Shown in pieces: positions 14,234-22,364 of a stretch of DNA of 31,318 bases. Position 1 is the first letter of the stretch. Each line of letters starts with the position of its first letter. The notes beneath the pieces are model-generated. The model was given only the letters and a program-made list of their open reading frames with translations, did not search any database and was not told where the DNA came from. This stretch comes from a virus, in the IMG/VR virus record IMGVR_UViG_3300032223_001328, positions 1 to 31,318 of that record. One strand, given 5' to 3'. The translations under genes were made by a program, and so were the position numbers.

Positions 14234-14676
14234 CCGCTGATCCCCACCGGGCCGGGCAGGATGCTTTCCCAGGTGATGGGGAACTTACGGGGTTGCAACA
14301 TGCGCTTGGCGGGCGGCGCCCATACATAATCCGGCAGAAACCCCTTATTCAGCGCCCAGCTTTGCCCAATACTCGGAAAGGTCAACGTCCCATACATGGG
14401 CGCCACCATGACGTTAGCGGTCATGAATGCCACCAAGGCGTCGAAGAACGCGGCCGAGGGGCTGTCCGCCATCAGGTTCAAGGTGAACTTCGGATCGCCG
14501 AACACGAACCCGGCCGACAGCAGGCCATCGGCACCGCGCATCGTTTCCGTGACTTTCATCGGCTCCACGTCGATAAGATCGTCCACGGCCCAGCCCTGCA
14601 TTTGCTGAGGCACAGCCAATCCGGCAATCGGCGCCGCCAGATAAAGCACCGCATTTGCGGAAGTGATATCGGTCAT
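14230..14676 (-). CDS. Tail tube protein, 148 aa
   Basis: Located directly after the sheath gene and before the tail chaperones, the standard tube position. The sequence is beta-rich with GWAVDDLIDVEPMKVTETMR, LLSAGFVFGDPKFTLNLMAD, FFDALVAFMTAN and TLTFPSIGQSW. Length (148 aa) is typical for tube subunits of contractile phages. It ends PLPGPVGISG-like with a short flexible tail and overlaps the G start. It should form the stacked hexameric rings inside the sheath. Family naming (DUF3277-like or another tube family) is not certain. Confidence 0.82.
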   Translation of the reverse strand: MTDITSANAVLYLAAPIAGLAVPQQMQGWAVDDLIDVEPMKVTETMRGADGLLSAGFVFGDPKFTLNLMADSPSAAFFDALVAFMTANVMVAPMYGTLTFPSIGQSWALNKGFLPDYVWAPPAKRMLQPRKFPITWESILPGPVGISG

Positions 14677-14683
14677 TGCTGCC

Positions 14684-16630
14684 TCACATGATGTCGGTGG
14701 AGGTGAGATTGATCATATTGACGCTGCCGCCGTCCGTGTAGAAGAACTGCATCGGCGGCGAGCCGCGCAACCCACGCACGGATGCGGTGGCAGGCAGGAT
14801 CAGCAGATAATACCCGTTCTGCGTGATCGCGTTGCTGATCTTGAAGCCGGCCGCATTGTTCACGTACGCCGCCTGCCCTTCGGACAACGGCACACCGACC
14901 GCGATGGCGCCGAAATTCAAGGCGGCGTTGATCGGTGACTGAGCATACTGCCGAATCAGGCCGTAGCCCTGCGGATTAAACGGGACCGATTTATTCTGCG
15001 TGAGGCAAAGCATGAACGCTTGCTGTAGCGAATAATTCAACCAGATTTGGTTGACATAGGAATCGATCCACTTGAACGGGCCGGTGATGACGCCCTGCGA
15101 AAGCCAGTTGAACACCTGCGCCCGCGATGCGTTCCCGGCATAGTAGTTGTATTCGTTCGCGTCCAGGTTCGCCGCCTGCGTGCCGGTCAAGCTCGTGATC
15201 GGCAGCCCCGCTTGGCTGCGGAATTTCAGGTTGGTGCGACCGTTCAATTCCGTGAAATCGATGGAAGCGATGGCGCCGCCGACGAACGACGCATAATGGT
15301 AGTTCGTCCCCGCCAGTTCATAGATCGGCACGGTGCCCGAGCTTTGCGACTGTTCGAGGATGTAACCCAGCGACGTGGTGGCCGCATTCGATTGCGTGGG
15401 GGTGATGTCGGTATCCCATGCCAGATAGACGAATTGGCTGCCGGTGCTGTTGGTCCAAGCGGCGAAAAGCTGCTTCTGAGCGTTGCCGCTGCCAGCGTCG
15501 GGGTCGAACAGGGTCTGAAAGGTCACCCAATTCTGCGTCTGCTGAATGATGCCGGCCATGAAGGTGCCGGGCACCGCGGTGATGGCGCCTTGGCTGGTGA
15601 CCGCCCCCGTCGCCTGCGTCAGGGCCAAGGCGGTGGACAGCGTGCCCGTGGCGAAGCTCATGGTCGATGACGCGCCGGTCGTGCTGGAAACGATGATGAA
15701 CCCGCCGGACACGCTGTCCCACGTCACCACCGGCTGCGATAGGGTGACGGTGGTGCTGGCGAACTGGCAGCCCTGCGTCAGGATGTAGGTTCCCGTGCCC
15801 CCGGCGCCCGTGCCAAGCCCGCCAACGTAGGTGCCGGCGGTGACGCCCGTGCCCGTCGCCTGTTGGCCGACCGAGATCGTGCCGCTGCTGACGGCCGAGA
15901 CCGTCATGGTGGTGCTTGTGACGGTGATCGCGGCGCCGCTGGCCGTAGTCGCGTTGTTCGTGACGTAGACCCCGGCACCGCCCGTGGTGCCGCTGGCCTG
16001 CGACACGATGTAGGTGTTCGCCGGAACCCCGGTGCCCGTGATGGTCGCCGATGCGGCCGAGCCGGGGATGACAACGCCCGTAACGGCGGAGAGGGTCAGG
16101 TTGGTGCTTGAGCCGGTGCCGGTCGCCGTGGCGCCGGCCGAGGCCGTCACGCTGGCCTGTGTCGGGCCGGAGGTAGCGAACCCGGTGGAAAGCAACTGCG
16201 ACGCGCTGGTGAAGCTCGTGGCGGAGGCCAGATTGACCGTGCCGCTGTTCTTCACCACCCCATCGATTGTGACGATCAGCGTGCCGGACAGCGCCTGCAA
16301 CGCGGTGAGGGTTAGGCTGGACACGTTACCGCCGCGCACATAGGCGCCGACGTTGGCCATCGGGTATTGGGCAAACAGCAGCGCGCCCGGCTTGATGTTG
16401 GAATTGTCGAAGCCGAGGAAGTAGACCGCCGCTGCCGCCGCCTCATTCGAGGCCGGGCCGAAATAGGACTGCACCCCCGCCAGATTGGCGAAGGACGGCA
16501 CCGTGCCGATGGGGACGCGGCTGTTCGTGGTCAGCATTAGTTCGATAAAATTCAACTGCTGACCGCCGCCCGCCAGAACCGCCGGAATGACGTTGACGGT
16601 CTGCGATGCCGGGATCGTGTTCGTGACCAT
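14684..16630 (-). CDS. DUF3383 tail sheath protein with inserted beta modules, 648 aa
   Basis: A strong ribosome binding site (AAGGAGG, 4 bases from ATG 16630) suits a highly expressed protein. Family features are the N-terminal LNFIELMLTTNSRVPIGTVP, FANLAGVQSYFGPASNEA, and the C-terminal KWIDSYVNQIWLNYSLQQAF and AQSPINAALNFGAIAVG, all typical of DUF3383 sheath proteins. Residues ~168-300 are a two-unit Gly/Thr/Ser-rich insert (YIVSQASGTTGGAGVYVT) found also in baseplate J, the cement protein and a terminator-type protein. The insert would project from the sheath surface. The family is normally around 350-500 aa, so the insert explains the extra length. Confidence 0.88.
   Translation of the reverse strand: MVTNTIPASQTVNVIPAVLAGGGQQLNFIELMLTTNSRVPIGTVPSFANLAGVQSYFGPASNEAAAAAVYFLGFDNSNIKPGALLFAQYPMANVGAYVRGGNVSSLTLTALQALSGTLIVTIDGVVKNSGTVNLASATSFTSASQLLSTGFATSGPTQASVTASAGATATGTGSSTNLTLSAVTGVVIPGSAASATITGTGVPANTYIVSQASGTTGGAGVYVTNNATTASGAAITVTSTTMTVSAVSSGTISVGQQATGTGVTAGTYVGGLGTGAGGTGTYILTQGCQFASTTVTLSQPVVTWDSVSGGFIIVSSTTGASSTMSFATGTLSTALALTQATGAVTSQGAITAVPGTFMAGIIQQTQNWVTFQTLFDPDAGSGNAQKQLFAAWTNSTGSQFVYLAWDTDITPTQSNAATTSLGYILEQSQSSGTVPIYELAGTNYHYASFVGGAIASIDFTELNGRTNLKFRSQAGLPITSLTGTQAANLDANEYNYYAGNASRAQVFNWLSQGVITGPFKWIDSYVNQIWLNYSLQQAFMLCLTQNKSVPFNPQGYGLIRQYAQSPINAALNFGAIAVGVPLSEGQAAYVNNAAGFKISNAITQNGYYLLILPATASVRGLRGSPPMQFFYTDGGSVNMINLTSTDIM
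15731..16129 (-). repeat. Shared beta-rich module, copy in tail sheath
   Basis: Residues ~168-300 of the sheath hold two units (NTYIVSQASGTTGGAGVYVT and GGLGTGAGGTGTYILTQ) that match the module in baseplate J and the cement protein. They interrupt otherwise typical sheath sequence. Confidence 0.75.
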
Positions 16631-16639
16631 GGGGCCTCC

Positions 16640-17380
16640 TTATTGAGCCAGCGTGAATATCGGCATGGGGGTGACCGTCAGGGTGCCGCCGAACTGCTGA
16701 GGCACCGTCACGACGGGATCGACTTGCATGGCGAGGTCAATGGACCACCGCTCCTCTACCTGATTCTCGGCATTGTCGAAGGGCATTTGGCGCGGGTCCG
16801 AATGGTAGAGCGGCGCGATGATGCCGCCCGCCCCCTGGCACAAGCCGACGCAAAACGCGCTCCGCCAAAGAGTCGAGACGCGGGCCGCGTTATCGGCGCT
16901 GGCCGGGCCGTGGATATCAACCTGCATCGTTAGTTCGGTCTTTTGCGTGATGGCATTCGTGCCGTTGTAGATCGTGCCATAGGCGACGTTCGCGGTCGGC
17001 GACACCTGATAGGTGCCCACGCCATTGAGGGTGCCGGATATCTGCGACACGATGGCGCAGCCCGGCGTGATGCCGGCGCCGAACAAGGACTGCCCAATCG
17101 CGGGCGATCCCGCCACCACCTGCCCAACCGTCAGCATGTTGGCGGTGATGCTGCCCAAGAACTGCGCATCGGTCGTGATATCGATATTGGTAGCGAGCCG
17201 CCCCCGCAGCAACGGCCACATGACGACATGATCCGGCTGGGCCGGCTGCGGCACCCGATTGACCTGCCCGCGAACGATGGGGATCGGCGCCGCGCCCGAG
17301 GTCGAAGCCAAGCCAAACTGCGACAGGACAGCCCCCAGGGCGGTGAAAATCTGCGCTTCGGTGATGGACAGGACGATCAT
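16640..17380 (-). CDS. Neck/tail terminator protein (gp12-like) with beta module, 246 aa
   Basis: The N-terminus (LSITEAQIFTALGAVLSQFG, then VNRVPQPAQPDHVVMWPL) and C-terminus (AARVSTLWRSAFCVGLCQG; VEERWSIDLAMQVDPVVTVP) match the phage neck terminator gp12-like domain. Residues ~73-140 hold one copy of the shared module (AIVSQISGTLNGVGTYQVS). The gene lies immediately before the sheath, where terminators of contractile tails are encoded. It would cap the tube and sheath at the neck. The assignment is from pattern and position. Confidence 0.75.
   Translation of the reverse strand: MIVLSITEAQIFTALGAVLSQFGLASTSGAAPIPIVRGQVNRVPQPAQPDHVVMWPLLRGRLATNIDITTDAQFLGSITANMLTVGQVVAGSPAIGQSLFGAGITPGCAIVSQISGTLNGVGTYQVSPTANVAYGTIYNGTNAITQKTELTMQVDIHGPASADNAARVSTLWRSAFCVGLCQGAGGIIAPLYHSDPRQMPFDNAENQVEERWSIDLAMQVDPVVTVPQQFGGTLTVTPMPIFTLAQ
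16961..17164 (-). repeat. Shared beta-rich module, copy in neck terminator
   Basis: Residues ~73-140 hold one unit (GAGITPGCAIVSQISGTLNG then VGTYQVS), more diverged than the other copies but with the same spacing of the Q-x-SGT and GTY motifs. Confidence 0.65.
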
Positions 17381-17381
17381 G

Positions 17382-17756
17382 TCATCCCCCGTTTTGCAGC
17401 GTGACGATCACGGCGGTCCAATCCGACCAGTTCTCCATCGCATTGGTCGCCAACCATACCGTGTTGTCCGGCAGCACGAACAGGTCGCCGCCCTTGATCG
17501 CGGATCGTACGACGCCCTCGGCATCGCCATTCAGGTATATTTTCTGATAGCTGGCCTGTTGGTTCAGCCCGGACAGGCGCCGAAGCTCGCCACTCGGCAC
17601 CGGCTGAATTTGGCACGGCACGCCGGCAAAGTCCGCATATTGCGGCTGTTGCGTGTATGCCGAGTCCGTCGAGTAGCCGACCGATTTCCTGTACGTGACG
17701 AACACCGTCGGGTTGACGGCGGCGACCAAAGGCGCGGCGACGGCTTGGAGATTCAC
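17382..17756 (-). CDS. Head-tail connector (stopper-like) protein, 124 aa
   Basis: The product is beta-rich with VFVTYRKSVGYSTDSAYTQQ, YADFAGVPCQIQPVPSGELR, YQKIYLNGDAEGVVRSA and GGDLFVLPDNTVWLATN. Size and pattern (a small barrel with a DNTVWLAT-type strand) resemble head-closure or stopper proteins. It lies between the HK97 gp10-like protein cluster and the terminator. It would close the portal-adaptor channel. No signal or membrane segment is present. Confidence 0.65.
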   Translation of the reverse strand: MNLQAVAAPLVAAVNPTVFVTYRKSVGYSTDSAYTQQPQYADFAGVPCQIQPVPSGELRRLSGLNQQASYQKIYLNGDAEGVVRSAIKGGDLFVLPDNTVWLATNAMENWSDWTAVIVTLQNGG

Positions 17757-17758
17757 GA

Positions 17759-18550
17759 TCAGTTCATCCCGTTCAATTCGAGGAAATTGAACACGATATC
17801 GGTGGCCGTCGTGGTGGCGTTACCGGTCACAGCGATCAAGATCGCTCCGCTTTCGGTCGCAGTCACCAGGGTAGGGGAAAGCAGCGGCCCGACCGTGTTG
17901 CCGACCTGGGCGGAAACGTGGAGCGCCATTTGCGTGTTACTCCCGGCGGCGCCGTACTTGAACACGTTGGACTCGACGGACCAGCCCGCGCCGCTGTTCG
18001 TGACGGCCCCGGTGTCGCACACAACGGTCCCGCCGGTCACCAGGGAGCCGACTGTCGCCGTGGTGCAGCCGTAGTACAGCTTAATCCGCTTGGTGTTGCT
18101 GTTGGCTGCGACCGATCCCTGAGCGACGATGTTGATGCCGCGAAAGGCCACGTCGAAGCTGTTGGCCGGCATGGAATAGACGGCGATCACATAGTCCCCG
18201 CCCGTGCCGCCGGGAGAAACGCCGGCCGAACTGATAATCCGCCCGCCCGTCAGATTGCCCTCGGCCCCCATCAAAGCCGTGCCGCTGCCGAACTGCGTGG
18301 TTTCGGATGCCGGGTTGGTGCCGCCATTGTTGTAGGCAGCACCGGAGAATATCCACACCGCCGCGCCGGCCACCGCACTCTGGCATTCCCACCAACGCAG
18401 CGCCGTGGTGTTGAACCAAATCGACCCGATGCCGTAGCTCTGCGTGCTGTCGTTGCTGGCGCCGGGATCGGTCGTCGCCGTCAGATTGTTGACGTTCGCG
18501 ATGATCGCCGGCACGTCGCCGCGCGGGGTCCAGATTACCATTTGGCTCAT
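17759..18550 (-). CDS. Virion fibre or decoration-type protein in the neck cluster, 263 aa
   Basis: The first ~70 residues (NNLTATTDPGASNDSTQSYG, then IGSIWFNTTALRWWECQSA, AGAAVWIF) are the short head domain seen in many phage fibre and adhesin proteins. The rest is a beta-rich Ser/Thr/Gly/Ala sequence (MPANSFDVAFRGINIVAQGS; IKLYYGCTTATVGSLVTGG) typical of a jelly-roll tip. It lies among connector genes rather than at the baseplate, so a collar, whisker or head fibre is more likely than a tail fibre. It is coupled by ATGA to the gene upstream. No exact family is recognised. Confidence 0.65.
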   Translation of the reverse strand: MSQMVIWTPRGDVPAIIANVNNLTATTDPGASNDSTQSYGIGSIWFNTTALRWWECQSAVAGAAVWIFSGAAYNNGGTNPASETTQFGSGTALMGAEGNLTGGRIISSAGVSPGGTGGDYVIAVYSMPANSFDVAFRGINIVAQGSVAANSNTKRIKLYYGCTTATVGSLVTGGTVVCDTGAVTNSGAGWSVESNVFKYGAAGSNTQMALHVSAQVGNTVGPLLSPTLVTATESGAILIAVTGNATTTATDIVFNFLELNGMN

Positions 18551-19140
18551 TGGGATACCTCATAATCGACACTGTTCAGCATGACGCCGCTGTCCACCAG
18601 CGGCTTGCTCGCACCCTTTTTGCGGATCGTCGAAGGCGCGTTCGGCGGAGAGTTCGTGTCACGGATCGATTGCCGAAGCTGCCCGCCAATCAGTTCGCCC
18701 ATGCGTTGCAATGTGATATCGACCCGGTAGCCGGACGCCTTCAACGCACCCACGATGTCGGTGCCCCACGTCGGCCCCTTGGTCTTAATCATGGACCGGA
18801 AGAACGGCCGAGGCGGGATGGTGATCGTGTATGATCCGACCGCGTGCGTGCTCGCCACCGCCGATTTGAGCGTGCGCTTCACGAACCGGCCCTTGCGGAG
18901 ATAGCCCCCGCCGGCCTTGGGGATACGATAGATCGTGACCGAAGACGGCGCGCGGGTGATGGTGGCGCCGAACTCATTCTGAAAAGCGACCATGGGAACC
19001 GAAGTTCCATCGGGATAAATATTGCCTTCGAGAAAGCCGATCCGCACGTTCGGATTCGGCCCGACCGTCGCGAGGTTCGCCGCTATCTCTGCGAGGTAGC
19101 GTTGCAGCCTTTCGCCGCCGGAGAGACCGATCTCGGCCAT
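18547..19140 (-). CDS. HK97 gp10-like neck/tail-completion protein, 197 aa
   Basis: ATG 19140 overlaps the upstream stop (TAATG); the longer frame to 19569 is noise. The sequence has GFLEGNIYPDGTSVPMVAFQ, NEFGATITRAP, PPRPFFRSMIKTKGPTWGTD and MGELIGGQLRQSIRDTNSPP, then IRKKGASKPLVDSGVMLNSV. The RPFFR…, S-P-P-N-A-P-S-T and KPLVDSG.ML features are those of HK97 gp10/minor tail-completion proteins. It acts at the neck between connector and tube. Confidence 0.8.
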   Translation of the reverse strand: MAEIGLSGGERLQRYLAEIAANLATVGPNPNVRIGFLEGNIYPDGTSVPMVAFQNEFGATITRAPSSVTIYRIPKAGGGYLRKGRFVKRTLKSAVASTHAVGSYTITIPPRPFFRSMIKTKGPTWGTDIVGALKASGYRVDITLQRMGELIGGQLRQSIRDTNSPPNAPSTIRKKGASKPLVDSGVMLNSVDYEVSQ

Positions 19141-19607
19141 TACCAGTTCCCCCGATACCAGCCGAGGCCGGCAAGGCTCTGTGCCGGCAGCGGGATTTGT
19201 GGGGCGGCGACATAAAGCGCCGTGCGGTAGGGCGCCAGGGCCTGCCACGCCATCATCCCGTATTTGGTCTGCGCCCACCACGCCGCGGATTCGGGCTTCA
19301 TGGGCGCGACGCCGACTGTGACGGACCCCTGCGTCGCCCCCGTCACCTGCCCCACGAGCGGGCTGGCCGGCTGGCCAAGCGATCCCTGTAGAAGCTGCGC
19401 AAGGTGTGCGGTGATCTGATAGAGGATCGTTTCCCGCCGGCCCCGCACGCTCGCGTCCGTGACGGGGCTGCTGGCGGTGTTGTCCAGATACAAGCAAGCC
19501 TGATTGAAATCGGCTTGTGCCTGCCCTGGCGTGACGGTGCTGTTGAACTCGGGATATTGCCCGGCCCACGTCGTATAGTTGAACGTGACGACGCTAGAGC
19601 CGGACAT
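19140..19607 (-). CDS. DUF4054 head-tail adaptor protein, 155 aa
   Basis: FNYTTWAGQYPEFNSTVTPG, ACLYLDNTASSPV and GRRETILYQITAHLAQLLQG are the family pattern of DUF4054 connector proteins. The C-terminal part (KYGMMAWQALAPYRTALYVA; LAGLGWYRGNW) also fits. It follows the capsid cluster and starts the run of neck proteins. The adaptor ring binds below the portal. Length is normal for the family. Confidence 0.82.
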   Translation of the reverse strand: MSGSSVVTFNYTTWAGQYPEFNSTVTPGQAQADFNQACLYLDNTASSPVTDASVRGRRETILYQITAHLAQLLQGSLGQPASPLVGQVTGATQGSVTVGVAPMKPESAAWWAQTKYGMMAWQALAPYRTALYVAAPQIPLPAQSLAGLGWYRGNW

Positions 19608-19609
19608 GA

Positions 19610-20017
19610 TCAGTCGTTCCGGTTGAGGGCGGCGACGCCGGAAACCTTGGCCGGAGTGGCGGGCGGGAACATGGCCGGCCGGTCCACCATTTCACGGGCA
19701 ACAGCCGTTGCATTGTCTCGGCCCGGCGCTTTCGGCGGCGGGATGATGATGCCATCCAGGATCAGCGACGATTTGTCGTGCGACGCGAACCATTGCTCCC
19801 AGAAATCCTTGGGCACCCGGTTCAGCCGCGCGCCGTGGGTTTCCTCGGTGGGGTTTGGCTTGTTGAAATCGTGCGCCCAGCCCGCCAGGGTGACGGTGCG
19901 GGGGCCGTCGATACGGTTCACGTCGAGACGGCTGTTATCCGGCCGCTCATACCGATCCAGGTTCAAGATCAGCCCATTCGGCGCCTTGCACCCGACAATG
20001 ACATATTCATCAGCCAT
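19610..20017 (-). CDS. Small phage protein, paralogue of the next-upstream gene, 135 aa
   Basis: It shares PNGLILNL, RTVTLAGW and DFWEQWFASHDKSSLILDGI with the 97-aa protein encoded directly upstream. The C-terminal 40 residues (PPPKAPGRDNATAVAREMVD…) are polar and likely disordered. Its start overlaps the upstream gene by 8 nt. The location between capsid and connector genes suggests a minor head component. I do not recognise a named family. Confidence 0.7.
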   Translation of the reverse strand: MADEYVIVGCKAPNGLILNLDRYERPDNSRLDVNRIDGPRTVTLAGWAHDFNKPNPTEETHGARLNRVPKDFWEQWFASHDKSSLILDGIIIPPPKAPGRDNATAVAREMVDRPAMFPPATPAKVSGVAALNRND

Positions 20018-20303
20018 TGGCCGGCTCCTCCTGCTGTTCGACCGGCGCGGCCTCTGGTGTCGGTTCAGCCGACACCGCCTCGGCCTCGTGAATCACAACT
20101 TCGACGTTGACCGCGCCCCAGACGATCCGATCCGCCACGAGCGACGAATTCTGGTTTTCGGCCAGCCATTCGCGCCAAAAGTCCGGGTCAATTTCCTGGT
20201 GGTGGCTCGCAATCGTCACGCGGCGCTCAGGCTTGCCCGGCTGCTCTTTCAGGTGCAGCACGATCCCATTCGGCAGCGACGTGCCAGCGTATGCGGTTTC
20301 CAT
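20010..20303 (-). CDS. Small phage protein, paralogue of the next-downstream gene, 97 aa
   Basis: The core PNGIVLHL … RRVTIASHH … DFWREWLAENQNSSLVADRI aligns with the 135-aa protein downstream, so the pair arose by duplication. The last 30 residues are acidic and Pro/Glu-rich (EAVSAEPTPEAAPVEQQEEP), probably flexible. ATG 20303 lies immediately after the major capsid gene stop. The function is unknown; a capsid-associated role is inferred from position only. Confidence 0.7.
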   Translation of the reverse strand: METAYAGTSLPNGIVLHLKEQPGKPERRVTIASHHQEIDPDFWREWLAENQNSSLVADRIVWGAVNVEVVIHEAEAVSAEPTPEAAPVEQQEEPANG

Positions 20304-20304
20304 G

Positions 20305-21390
20305 TTACAGCCCCGTCATGTTGACGATGCCGACCGGCCGATAGATCACGGTGCCGAAGCCGCCCGCGCTCTTCTTCTGCTTCTGCGAAGAAGTCGCCAT
20401 GACCACCCGGTGCGCGCGTAGCTTCTCCGAGAACACGGTTTCGCAGGTGCGTTGCCCCTCGATTTCTTCGACGATCAACTGCGCCGAATAGGTGGTGCCG
20501 GACAGATACTGCACCGCGTTTTCGACCTTGATGCGCGGGAATACCTTGCGAATCATCTCCATCGCCGTGAGGCCGAAACTGTTGGTGTTGGCCAGATAGA
20601 CCTCGCTGGTGGAGTGCAGCGCCAGCGTCATCGGCACGTCGAGTTCCAGGTTGCTGCCTGTCTGGATTTGAAGCTGGGCAAACATGGCCTGCACGTCCGC
20701 CAGGATTTCGGTCGGCAGTGCGCCCTTCCAACCGGTGCCACCCGCCGCCTTAGTCGCGGGCGTGAGCGCGGCGGACAGCGACGGATCGTTCAGACCGCCA
20801 TAGTTCTGCAACCCGGCCACGCCGAAGAAGTTCACCAGATTGGCAAACCGGTTCAGGGTATTCGCGCTGGATAGGTTCTTCCGCGCCGCCCAATCGATCC
20901 GGGCCAGCCCCATGCGGTCGAGTTCGTGGTCGCCCCATTCCGTGAACGTCTGCCACAAAAAGTTCTGGCGCTGCGGCCATTGGACGTTAGCATCCGAGCG
21001 GCCGGTTTCAGCAAAGTCGCCATAGGTCGCCGCCTCGCCGGTCATTTCGACCATCGGGAAAAGCGCGGTGTCCAGGTTCCAGTCGCCCTTCTTCGCCGCG
21101 CCGTAGATGACCTCGCTTTTCAGCGGCGTCAGGAGGACCTCGATTAGCTTCGGATCGATGTAGGTGGTCAGCAGCGCCGGAATCGCCGAGTTGGCGTTGG
21201 TAACCAACGTCGGCTGCGTTCCCACCAGGGCGTCCATGGCCATCGTGAGGCGGCTGCCGTCGAGTTCGCCGAACGTGCGGGCCTTGGTCGCCGGGTCCAC
21301 CATGTCGAGGCGCGGCAGGTAGTCCATGGCGCCGGGCCATACGATGATGCCCTGCTGTTCGAGTTGGGCGATTTCAGAATTGCGGTGCAT
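20305..21390 (-). CDS. Major capsid protein, DUF2184 family, 361 aa
   Basis: I chose ATG 21390, six bases after the cement gene stop; the much longer frame to 22191 is noise. The sequence fits DUF2184 (HK97-fold) capsid proteins: LTTYIDPKLIEVLLTPLKSE, GDFAETGRSDANVQWPQRQN, FTEWGDHELDRMGLARIDWA, and the C-terminal half (LHSTSEVYLANTNSFGLTAM; GFGTVIYRPVGIVNMTGL). Length is normal. No long N-terminal delta domain is present, so scaffolding probably comes from the DUF2213 protein encoded upstream. Confidence 0.9.
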   Translation of the reverse strand: MHRNSEIAQLEQQGIIVWPGAMDYLPRLDMVDPATKARTFGELDGSRLTMAMDALVGTQPTLVTNANSAIPALLTTYIDPKLIEVLLTPLKSEVIYGAAKKGDWNLDTALFPMVEMTGEAATYGDFAETGRSDANVQWPQRQNFLWQTFTEWGDHELDRMGLARIDWAARKNLSSANTLNRFANLVNFFGVAGLQNYGGLNDPSLSAALTPATKAAGGTGWKGALPTEILADVQAMFAQLQIQTGSNLELDVPMTLALHSTSEVYLANTNSFGLTAMEMIRKVFPRIKVENAVQYLSGTTYSAQLIVEEIEGQRTCETVFSEKLRAHRVVMATSSQKQKKSAGGFGTVIYRPVGIVNMTGL

Positions 21391-21395
21391 TTCGA

Positions 21396-22352
21396 TTACC
21401 CCATGGACCGAGAGGAGATTTTGACAACTTCGCCCGGCGCACCGAACGACCGGCAATACCACCCGGTCTCGACGGTGGAGGTCGCCGCGATGGTGGTGCT
21501 CGACGCGGTTTGCGTCGGCGTGACGTAGTAGGTGCCGGCGCCGCCCGTGCCCGTGCCGAGGCCGGTGATGTAGGTTCCGGCCGTTACCCCGGTGCCGGAA
21601 AGGATGTCCCCGATACCGTAGCTGCCGCCCGTCGTGGTGCCGGCCGTGAAAATGCCATAGGTGGCGCTGATCGTCGTGCTGGCAACCGATTGCTCGGGAA
21701 TGCTCACCGTGTACGTGCCCAGCCCGCCCGTGGTCCCGGTCAACTGCGCCAGGATCATGGTGCCGGTGGCAATGCCCGTTCCGGTCAGGATCGCACCCGG
21801 CGCGAAGGTGCCGGACAACCCGGATGCCGCGGTGAAGACGTTCCCGGAAATGGTGCCCGTTGCGCTGCCGGTGCCGGCGGCGATGCTGCCGGTCGAAGAC
21901 GCGCCCGTGGTGGGGTTGCCGGTGGCGGCGAACGATGCCTGCCCGTTGGCCAGATTGGCGTAAGCCTTCTGCCCCGGCACCGCTTCGGTCGTGCCGTTGT
22001 TCAGGACATAGAAGCTGCCCTCGTTGAACACGTTGTTCGCGGGAAATCCGGCCGGGATCGTCAGGCCGGACGCCGCCAGATAGGTGGTGATAAGACCGGT
22101 CTGATCGCGATGCACGAACCCGTTGGGAGCGCCGCTGTAGCCCACGGGGGCCGCATTGCTCGCGACGCTGAACGTCGCCTGATCCAACCACGCGAACAAC
22201 CCGACCGTGAGGCCGTTCAGCCCGGCCGTGATGCCAATGGTCGAACCGTTCTGGCTCGTGAGGATCGTCGCACGGGGATTGGAATCCGCGAAGTCCCCGG
22301 CGATACCGGGCGCCTGGACGGCGTTGGTGACGGTTTGAAAGGTGCCAGCCAT
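21396..22352 (-). CDS. Structural cement (Gp24-like) protein with inserted beta modules, 318 aa
   Basis: Residues 1-150 (APGIAGDFADSNPRATILTS … GLFAWLDQATFSVASN … GFVHRDQTGLITTYL … IPAGFPANNVFNEGSFYVLN) match structural cement proteins encoded beside DUF2184 capsids. Residues ~158-292 are a Gly/Thr-rich insert of two units (MILAQLTGTTGGLGTYTVS; YITGLGTGTGGAGTYYVT) shared with three other virion proteins. The last 20 residues (YCRSFGAPGEVVKISS) resume the cement core. The protein should bind the capsid outer surface and display the insert. Confidence 0.82.
   Translation of the reverse strand: MAGTFQTVTNAVQAPGIAGDFADSNPRATILTSQNGSTIGITAGLNGLTVGLFAWLDQATFSVASNAAPVGYSGAPNGFVHRDQTGLITTYLAASGLTIPAGFPANNVFNEGSFYVLNNGTTEAVPGQKAYANLANGQASFAATGNPTTGASSTGSIAAGTGSATGTISGNVFTAASGLSGTFAPGAILTGTGIATGTMILAQLTGTTGGLGTYTVSIPEQSVASTTISATYGIFTAGTTTGGSYGIGDILSGTGVTAGTYITGLGTGTGGAGTYYVTPTQTASSTTIAATSTVETGWYCRSFGAPGEVVKISSRSMG
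21477..21881 (-). repeat. Shared beta-rich module, copy in cement protein
   Basis: Residues ~158-292 contain two units (GTGIATGTMILAQLTGTTGG, then GTGVTAGTYITGLGTGTGG) placed near the C-terminus of the cement protein. The second unit resembles the second unit of the sheath copy (GLGTG-x-GG-x-GTY). Confidence 0.75.
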
Positions 22353-22364
22353 GGGATTCGGTCC

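Noticed and set aside
21391-22191. N-terminal extension of the capsid frame
   Set aside because: The 267 extra codons are Arg/His/Gly-rich noise overlapping the cement gene; the capsid family starts at ATG 21390.
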